Origin: an uncultured Chlorobiaceae bacterium
GTDB lineage: Bacteria; Bacteroidota; Chlorobiia; Chlorobiales; Chlorobiaceae
DNA: 64,000 nucleotides
Assembly (NCBI GenBank): GCA_903939765.1
Contig: CAJAIK010000094.1
Location: 84,984 to 148,983, forward strand
Direction: 5' to 3'
The notes under the pieces: generated by a model
What the model saw: the letters and a program-made list of their open reading frames with translations, nothing else
The model's database searches: none
What the model was told of the DNA's origin: nothing
Position numbers and translations under genes: made by a program
Part shown: positions 58,714 through 64,000 of the stretch, piece by piece
Layout: each line of letters opens with the position of its first letter
How positions within the stretch are numbered: position 1 is the first letter of the stretch

Positions 58714-59910
58714 ATGGCTAAGATACTTGAAGGGCCAGCCATGAAACTATTCAACAAATGGGGCATTCCTGTGCCAAATTATGTTGTTATCATGGACCCC
58801 GACCGCCTTGCGCAGCTTGGGGAAGCTAATAAATGGTTGAGAGAATCAAAACTCGTTGTTAAAGCTCATGAAGCTATCGGTGGGCGATTCAAGCTCGGAC
58901 TGGTAAAGCTTGGGCTTAATCTTGACGAGGCTTATGAAGCAGCAAAAGAGATGATCGGACGCGAGATCGGCACATCGGTCGTTCATCAGGTTATTGTTGC
59001 CGAGATGCTCGACCATGATGAGGAGTACTATCTCTCCATTGCCGGTAACCGCGACGGAAGTGAGTTGCTCCTTTCCAACAAGGGTGGGGTGGATATCGAA
59101 GAGCACTGGGATACGGTAAAACGTCTCTTTATTCCTCTCGATGAAACGCCGAGTCTTGAAAGCATTACCGAAGCGGCCCATGAGGCTGGATTTGTCGGTG
59201 AAATCGCTGAGCGTGTCGCTAAAATTGCATCACGTCTTATTCTCTGTTTTGAAGATGAAGACGCGCAGTCGATTGAGATCAATCCACTTGTCATACGCAA
59301 GAGTGACATGCGCTTTGCTGCACTTGATGCTGTCATGAACATTGATTGGGACGCCCGCTTCCGTCATGCTGACTGGGATTTTAAACCGGTTTCCGAAATC
59401 GGACGCTCTTACACTGAAGCTGAACAGCAGATCATGGATATCGATGCCCGCATCAAGGGATCGGTCAAGCTGGTTGAGGTTCCGGGTGGAGACATTGCAC
59501 TGCTTACGGCTGGCGGTGGCGCATCGGTCTTTTATTCTGATGCTGTGGTAGCGAGAGGCGGTTGCATTGCCAATTACGCAGAATATTCCGGTGATCCTCC
59601 GGACTGGGCAGTAGAAGCTCTGACAGAGACCATCTGCCGACTTCCCCATATCAAGCATATTATTGTCGGCGGCGCCATAGCAAATTTCACTGATGTAAAG
59701 GCAACCTTCAGCGGTATTATCAACGGATTCCGTGAGAGCAAATCGAAAGGGTACCTTGAAAACGTGCAGATTTGGGTAAGACGTGGTGGTCCGAATGAAA
59801 ACCAGGGACTTGCCGCAATGAAAAAGCTTCAAGAAGAGGGATTCGACATCCATGTCTACGATCGCAGCATGCCTATGACCGATATTGTTGACCTTGCCCT
59901 GAATTCTTAA
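58714..59910 (+). CDS. aclB: ATP-citrate lyase, small subunit (AclB)
   Basis: A 398-residue ATP-grasp protein. AKILEGPAMKLFNKWGIPVPNYVV is the N-terminus of AclB/ACLY N-part. ESKLVVKAHEAIGGRFKLGLVKLGLN and INPLVIRKSDMRFAALDAVMNID are the ATP-grasp and metal/CoA elements, and TAGGGASVFYSDAV and EYSGDPP follow. With aclA, encoded 61 bases downstream, it cleaves citrate to acetyl-CoA and oxaloacetate with ATP, the key reaction of the reverse TCA cycle. It is the group-specific hallmark for green sulfur bacteria and other rTCA organisms. Confidence 0.95.
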   Translation: MAKILEGPAMKLFNKWGIPVPNYVVIMDPDRLAQLGEANKWLRESKLVVKAHEAIGGRFKLGLVKLGLNLDEAYEAAKEMIGREIGTSVVHQVIVAEMLDHDEEYYLSIAGNRDGSELLLSNKGGVDIEEHWDTVKRLFIPLDETPSLESITEAAHEAGFVGEIAERVAKIASRLILCFEDEDAQSIEINPLVIRKSDMRFAALDAVMNIDWDARFRHADWDFKPVSEIGRSYTEAEQQIMDIDARIKGSVKLVEVPGGDIALLTAGGGASVFYSDAVVARGGCIANYAEYSGDPPDWAVEALTETICRLPHIKHIIVGGAIANFTDVKATFSGIINGFRESKSKGYLENVQIWVRRGGPNENQGLAAMKKLQEEGFDIHVYDRSMPMTDIVDLALNS

Positions 59911-59971
59911 AGGCAAAGCGGTATCGCAGGAACCCCAAAGAGAAACTTATAACTTATAAACCGTAAGAATC

Positions 59972-61804
59972 GTGAGTATTTTAGCAAATAAGGATACACG
60001 AGCGGTCATCATTGGCGGTATTGCTGGAGTGAATGCTGCAAGGCGGATGGCTCAGTTCGACTTTCTGATAAACCGGCCGCTGACGGTGCAGGCTTTTGTT
60101 TACCCGCCGGAAGAAGGCCAGCAGAAAGAGATTTACCGGGGAGGTGAGCTGAATAATGTTACTGTTTATTCCTCGCTCGCAAAAGCCCTTGAGGAAAACC
60201 CTCAAATCAATACCGCGCTTATCTATATTGGTGCGTCCCGTGCCTATCAGTCCGCAAAAGAGGCGCTTGATGCCAAAGGGATCAAGCTTGTTACCATGAT
60301 TACCGAAGGTGTTCCCGAAAAAGATGCCAAACGACTGCGCAAATATGCGCTTGAGTGTGGAAAAATTTTCAATGGACCATCCTCGATTGGCATCATGTCG
60401 GCAGGGGAATGTCGCCTCGGCGTTATTGGTGGCGAGTTCAAAAACCTGAAACTCTGTAATCTTTACCGTCCAGGTTCATTTGGTGTCATCACCAAGTCAG
60501 GTGGACTATCGAACGAAGCGATGTGGCTCTGTGCCCAGAATGGCAATGGAATTACCTCGGCTGTCGCTATCGGCGGAGACTCCTATCCGGGAACAGACTT
60601 CGTCACCTATCTGAACATGTTTGAAAACGATCCCGAGACCAAGGCTGTCGTTATCATTGGAGAGGTAGGCGGAACGCTTGAAGAAGAGGCGGCCGAATGG
60701 CTCGGCAAGGAGATACGGCGGATTAAGGTGATCGCATCAATCGGCGGTACTTGCCAGGATGTGCTTCCCCAGGGAATGAAATTCGGGCATGCTGGTGCAA
60801 AAGAGGGGAAAAAAGGGCTTGGATCAGCACGATCAAAAATCAACGCACTGCGCGAAGCTGGAGCCGTTGTGCCCGAAACCTTCGGTGGTCTCAGCAAGGC
60901 AATCAAGCAGGTTTATCAGGAGTTGCTCAAGAGTGGCGTGATTAAACCGGAAGCAGAACTTGATGAAAAACTCCTGCCAGCACTTCCTCCAAGTGTTCAG
61001 GAGGTCATGAAGCAGGGTGACATCATTGTTGAACCCCTCATTCGCACCACCATTTCTGACGACCGAGGCGAAGAGCCGCGTTACGTTGGCTATGCCGCAT
61101 CGGAACTTTGTGAGAAAGGATATGGCATTGAGGATGTTATCAGTCTTCTGTGGAACAAGAAACTGCCATCAAAAGAAGAGTCTGAGATCATCAAGCGCAT
61201 TATCATGATCTCAGCCGACCACGGCCCGGCAGTTTCCGGCGCATTCGGTTCCATCATTGCTGCTTGCGCAGGTATTGACCTTCCACAGGCCGTCTCTGCC
61301 GGTATGACCATGATCGGACCAAGATTCGGCGGTGCAGTCACCAATGCCGGAAAATATTTCAAGTACGGCGTCAAGGAGTATCCGAACGACATCCCTGGAT
61401 TCCTGAACTGGATGAAGGAGAATGTCGGTCCGGTTCCAGGCATTGGCCACAGGGTGAAGAGCGTGAAAAACCCCGATAAACGGGTAAAATATCTGGTTGA
61501 CTATGTTACAAACCAGACCACGCTGCATACCCCTTGCCTTGACTATGCGCTTCAGGTAGAAAAAATTACCACAGCCAAAAAGGATAATCTCATCCTGAAC
61601 GTAGACGGCACCATCGGCTGCATTCTCGTGGATCTTGACTTCCCGGAATACTCATTCAACGGTTTCTTTGTTCTGGCACGCACCATCGGCATGATTGGCC
61701 ACTGGATCGATCAGAACAATCAGAATTCGCGCCTTATCAGGCTTTACGATTATTTGATCAACTATGCCGTAAAGGAAGAGCGAGAAGTACCGGAAAAAAA
61801 GTAG
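59972..61804 (+). CDS. aclA: ATP-citrate lyase, large subunit (AclA)
   Basis: A 610-residue protein with a GTG start. The first half is succinyl-CoA-synthetase-alpha-like: KSGGLSNEAMWLCAQ and FGHAGAKEGKKGLGSAR with phospho-His273. The second half is citrate-synthase-like: AADHGPAVSGAFGS region (ISADHGPAVSGAFGSIIAAC), AGMTMIGPRFGGAVTNAGKYF and IGHRVKSVKNPDKR. This is the large rTCA subunit. It closes the two-gene aclBA unit and is followed by an intrinsic terminator. Confidence 0.96.
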   Translation: MSILANKDTRAVIIGGIAGVNAARRMAQFDFLINRPLTVQAFVYPPEEGQQKEIYRGGELNNVTVYSSLAKALEENPQINTALIYIGASRAYQSAKEALDAKGIKLVTMITEGVPEKDAKRLRKYALECGKIFNGPSSIGIMSAGECRLGVIGGEFKNLKLCNLYRPGSFGVITKSGGLSNEAMWLCAQNGNGITSAVAIGGDSYPGTDFVTYLNMFENDPETKAVVIIGEVGGTLEEEAAEWLGKEIRRIKVIASIGGTCQDVLPQGMKFGHAGAKEGKKGLGSARSKINALREAGAVVPETFGGLSKAIKQVYQELLKSGVIKPEAELDEKLLPALPPSVQEVMKQGDIIVEPLIRTTISDDRGEEPRYVGYAASELCEKGYGIEDVISLLWNKKLPSKEESEIIKRIIMISADHGPAVSGAFGSIIAACAGIDLPQAVSAGMTMIGPRFGGAVTNAGKYFKYGVKEYPNDIPGFLNWMKENVGPVPGIGHRVKSVKNPDKRVKYLVDYVTNQTTLHTPCLDYALQVEKITTAKKDNLILNVDGTIGCILVDLDFPEYSFNGFFVLARTIGMIGHWIDQNNQNSRLIRLYDYLINYAVKEEREVPEKK

Positions 61805-61848
61805 TCCATTCATGATTCATCGCCAGTAAGCAACACACTTCTGGTATC

Positions 61849-61884
61849 AAAAAAGGCAGGAACCACAATTCCTGCCTTTTTTTT
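61849..61884 (+). terminator. Intrinsic terminator after aclA
   Basis: GGCAGGAA and TTCCTGCC form a perfect stem with a CCACAA loop, flanked by A6 and T8 tracts, 45 bases past the aclA stop. The A/T symmetry makes it usable on both strands. Confidence 0.9.
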
Positions 61885-61924
61885 GTCTATCAGGAATGGG
61901 CTCAACAGCTTGAATTTCCTCTGA

Positions 61925-61958
61925 TAAATAGTTTAAATCTTTTTTTTTAAACTATTTA
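61925..61958. repeat. Perfect 13-bp AT-rich hairpin upstream of the RRM gene
   Basis: TAAATAGTTTAAA and its exact reverse complement flank the loop TCTTTTTT. It is 215 bases before the RRM protein start, after the aclA terminator. It could be an operator, or a leader structure; it is too AT-rich to be a strong terminator. Confidence 0.5.
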
Positions 61959-62172
61959 GAATAAATTTTTATAACCAGTAAAAACTACATCCAGATAAAA
62001 TATTTCAGAAATAATTCATTCAATGCATTTTATGTTTGAAAACGGCCGGTAATTACGTTAAACTTGAGATAGAATTCAGTCAATGGTTGGCTGATCGCTA
62101 ATCAAGTAATTTGTGCTTTGGTTACTTGCAGGTATCTCTCTCTATCAATGCACATGTACACTGATATTAAAA

Positions 62173-62460
62173 ATGAATATTTACATCGGTAATTTGGCTT
62201 ATACTGTTTCTGAAGATGATCTTCGTGATGCTTTCTCTGAGTTTGGAGAGGTTGCAAACGCGAGCATCATCAACGACAAGTTTTCAGGCCGCTCCAAGGG
62301 GTTTGGATTTGTTGAAATGCCTAAGGACAGTGAAGCTCGTGAAGCTATCGAATCAATGAATGGCAAAGATTTGAATGGCCGCACTGTAACGGTTAATGAA
62401 GCGAAACCTCGCGAAGAAAGACCTCGCGAAGAAAGATCGCCAAGAAGAGATCGCTACTAA
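62173..62460 (+). CDS. RNA-binding protein, single RRM with Arg-rich tail
   Basis: A 95-residue protein. RNP2 MNIYIGNLAY and RNP1 KGFGFVEM are textbook; the tail repeats REERPREERSPRRDRY. Such glycine/arginine RRM proteins are common in cyanobacteria and green sulfur bacteria and bind RNA, often after cold or stress. I use the ATG at 62173, which begins exactly at RNP2; the track's 20 upstream residues are not conserved. A 370-base non-coding leader and a terminator flank it. Confidence 0.93.
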   Translation: MNIYIGNLAYTVSEDDLRDAFSEFGEVANASIINDKFSGRSKGFGFVEMPKDSEAREAIESMNGKDLNGRTVTVNEAKPREERPREERSPRRDRY

Positions 62461-62482
62461 GCTTTTCGGCTACTTTTACCAA

Positions 62483-62516
62483 AACCCGGACAGGACGCAA
62501 GTTCTGTCCGGGTTTC
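62483..62516 (+). terminator. Intrinsic terminator after the RRM gene
   Basis: AACCCGGACAGGAC and GTTCTGTCCGGGTT form a 14-bp stem (one G-U) with a GCAA tetraloop, followed by TCTTAT. It sits 22 bases past the RRM stop. Confidence 0.8.
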
Positions 62517-62538
62517 TTATTTAAACCAAGGAGATTGT

Positions 62539-63084
62539 ATGGAAACCATCTCAAAACAACCGGATACAACACCAGCCACCGAAGTGCCCAACAATTACTT
62601 CCGATTCCATTTTCCACATCTGCATCTTGGCTCAGTCTTCGGTGACGACTGGTTCTCACTCAAGGCCGAAGCTTTTGCCCGTTTTTTTGGAACACCCGTC
62701 TTTCTTGTTGCTCAGACGGTCATTGTGGCCATCTGGATCAGCCTTAACGCCACCGGATTAGCCAGGTTTGATCTCTATCCTTTTATCCTGCTGAATTTAG
62801 CCTTCAGCCTTCAGGCAGCCTATGCAGCTCCGCTTATATTGCTTGCACAGACGCGACAGGCTGATCGTGACAAGGCACATGCCGATGCCGATGCACAACA
62901 CCGTGAAGCCCTCGCCAAAGCAAGCGAACAGCGCCAGACCTTTGCCGTTCAACAGTCAGAGCAACTTCTTGTCTTGCTTCAGCAGAACACACAACTGACT
63001 GAAATGGTCAAGGAACTCAGCCAACACATTGAAGCACTAACCAGCGACATGCACAGCAGATTTATCCATGACAGCGCAAAGTGA
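62539..63084 (+). CDS. DUF1003 membrane protein
   Basis: A 181-residue protein of the DUF1003 family. A polar N-terminal region precedes two membrane helices (TPVFLVAQTVIVAIWISLNATG and YPFILLNLAFSLQAAYAAPLILLAQ, about 52-115). The QTRQADRDKAHADADAQ segment starts a long C-terminal coiled coil (to ~165). AAGGAG lies 8 bases before the ATG. Function unknown; the shape suits a membrane-tethered oligomer. Confidence 0.88.
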   Translation: METISKQPDTTPATEVPNNYFRFHFPHLHLGSVFGDDWFSLKAEAFARFFGTPVFLVAQTVIVAIWISLNATGLARFDLYPFILLNLAFSLQAAYAAPLILLAQTRQADRDKAHADADAQHREALAKASEQRQTFAVQQSEQLLVLLQQNTQLTEMVKELSQHIEALTSDMHSRFIHDSAK

Positions 63085-63129
63085 TGCTTTATCAAGTAGA
63101 ACAAGACGGAGATGAAAGATGATCTCTTG

Positions 63130-63357
63130 TACCTCCCGTACCGAAGCACTGGCCAGAGGCGGTGGTCTTTTCGGAAGCTATGCCTCAGTGGATGAGAGAG
63201 AGGGGAGGGTGACGCCGATCTCGCCCTGATACTTCCGCACGGGAGTCGCATTGCAAACATAGAGCTTGCGTTGAGTGCCTGCAGAAGTGGGCTCGAAATG
63301 CTTCAGGGATGAGAGGTTGATCTCCTGAATCCAAGGTTCCCATACCTTGCCCTCCGA
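63130..63357 (+). pseudogene. Decayed MntA-type nucleotidyltransferase (antitoxin) remnant
   Basis: Frames here carry, in order, GGLFGSYA (the GS motif of minimal nucleotidyltransferases), then after a frame change ADLALILPHGSRIANIELAL, then after another change EVDLLNPRFPYLALRQAI. This is the order of an MntA antitoxin (GS...DxD...VDL), but stops and at least two frameshifts break it, and the second DxD Asp is Ala. It directly precedes a HepT remnant, as in intact mntA-hepT pairs. Boundaries are approximate. Confidence 0.65.
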
Positions 63358-63702
63358 CAAGCCATTTGAAAAGGACTCCATGCGTCAGGATGCCATAGCC
63401 CTGAATCTGCAGCAGGCTTACGAAAAGCCATTAGTCTTGCAAATCATCTCATCAACGTTCACAAATTCAGCATGCCAAAAGAGAGTCTTGACAGCTTTTC
63501 AATCCTTGCAGACCGATGCGTTATTGACAGTCTGCTTGCCAAAAACCGTCGAGGCATGGCCGTGGGTCTCCGCAACACAATGGTTGATCAATACCAGAGC
63601 GTGAATCCTGGTATGGTCGTTGCCGTGATTGAACAGCATATTGACGATCTGATTACCTTCACCAAGGCGATAATGAACTTTCGGAAGTTATCAAATGGAT
63701 AA
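63347..63702 (+). pseudogene. Frameshifted HepT-type HEPN toxin remnant
   Basis: Two overlapping ORFs in different frames join to one HepT-like protein: DSMRQDAIALNLQQA from the first, then KAISLANHLINVHKFSMPKESLDSFSILADRCVID and GLRNTMVDQYQSVNPGMVVAVIEQHIDDLITF from the second. A single frame change near 63420-63430 links them. The HEPN catalytic Rx4-6H motif reads RNTMVDQY, with Asp for His, so the toxin is inactive even apart from the frameshift. The N-terminal ~40 residues of HepT are missing. Confidence 0.7.
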
Positions 63703-63839
63703 CTTCATCCAATACAAATACCATAACGCACAGAATAAAAATTAATCACACAAGGTAATATATAATAATTGTTTATACTGTTTGCTTTACATAACTAATA
63801 TTATAAAACAGCAAAAAAAACAAAAAACAGGTGAGTAAG
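63703..63839. other. AT-rich spacer before the group II intron
   Basis: About 140 bases of very AT-rich sequence with an A8 tract near 63810. No gene or clear repeat was found. Confidence 0.3.
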
Positions 63840-64000
63840 TAGGGAAGGGAGTCGGGTAGCAGCAGCGCATTGCTACGCCACCGCCCCCTAAGAACCGGAC
63901 GTGAGAGTTTCCCCTCATCCGGCTCAAGCCTCTTCAAAGGCACCTTGCGGCACCCGGTTTCACAACTGAGATAATTTGGATACTATCCATTAGTTCTGAC
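63840..64000 (-). mobile_element. 3' end of a group II intron (domains V and VI), running off the right edge
   Basis: On the minus strand bases 63925-63891 read GAGCCGGATGAGGGGAAACT... to ...CCGGTTCT. This folds as the 34-nt domain V hairpin with a GAAA loop and the CG dinucleotide bulge, one of the most conserved bacterial group II intron elements. The next ~40 bases (GGCGTAGCAATGCGCTGCTGCTACC) form a domain VI-like stem. The intron's 3' boundary is near 63850, but I cannot fix it. The reverse-transcriptase ORF should lie beyond 64000. It is next to the mntA-hepT remnants. Confidence 0.75.

Noticed and set aside
1-64000. CRISPR arrays, insertion-sequence transposases, or prophage genes
   Set aside because: I scanned for regularly spaced direct repeats, transposase motifs and phage structural genes and saw none, apart from the group II intron end.

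Overview
The window is almost certainly from a green sulfur bacterium (Chlorobiaceae, Chlorobium/Pelodictyon type). The key evidence is an adjacent aclB-aclA pair for two-subunit ATP-citrate lyase, the diagnostic enzyme of the reverse TCA cycle in this group, together with a sulfide:quinone oxidoreductase-type flavoprotein, moderate GC content and weak Shine-Dalgarno sequences. The species cannot be fixed from the sequence alone.

Layout. 1-7 kb: two tandem thiamine-phosphate-synthase family genes (one cut by the left edge), a RidA-family gene, a long T-rich non-coding tract with a perfect 18-bp hairpin, a CtpA-type protease, two tandem START-domain proteins and a heptose-phosphate kinase (convergent overlap). 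6.5-10 kb: the classical ffh-rpsP-rimM-trmD-rplS translation/secretion operon. 10-13 kb: an adenine glycosylase without Fe-S ligands and a long-chain acyl-CoA ligase. 13.1-18.2 kb: a five-gene surface-sugar operon (flippase-like membrane protein, GT-B transferase with sialyltransferase-type motifs, CMP-sugar synthetase, iron-type alcohol dehydrogenase, DegT aminotransferase), closed by a terminator and followed by tRNA-Cys. I read this as a possible 8-amino-Kdo-like pathway; it is the best candidate here for an undescribed system. 18.3-25.4 kb: orphan HigA antitoxin, sqr with a 52-residue membrane-tail protein that the ORF track misses, a DUF218 protein, a hybrid sensor kinase whose phospho-acceptor His is Tyr, and a BMP-type lipoprotein.

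25.4-35.5 kb is mostly metabolism: an SDR epimerase, a methyltransferase, pyrC, 5-formyl-THF cyclo-ligase, ppk, rpiB, a CBS protein, an M20 amidohydrolase and fructose-bisphosphate aldolase. The last two are separated by a perfect 23-bp-arm bidirectional terminator. 35.7-40.7 kb: two near-identical Prc/Tsp proteases flank tatA and a PmtA-like methyltransferase. 40.7-51 kb: arginine biosynthesis, argCJBFRG in one minus-strand operon with argH separate; a second hybrid kinase with intact His lies between argG and argH. 51-55 kb: a binding lipoprotein and two LolC/E-type permeases without an ATPase gene, then a GNAT-rubredoxin fusion. 55-62.5 kb: a secreted Cache protein, a DUF2934 protein, a GDT1/UPF0016 transporter, lgt, aclBA and an RRM RNA-binding protein.

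The last kilobase is decayed or mobile DNA: a DUF1003 protein, frameshifted remnants of an MntA-HepT toxin-antitoxin pair, and the 3' end (domain V) of a group II intron entering from the right edge. All starts, motifs and hairpins were read by eye; no searches were run.
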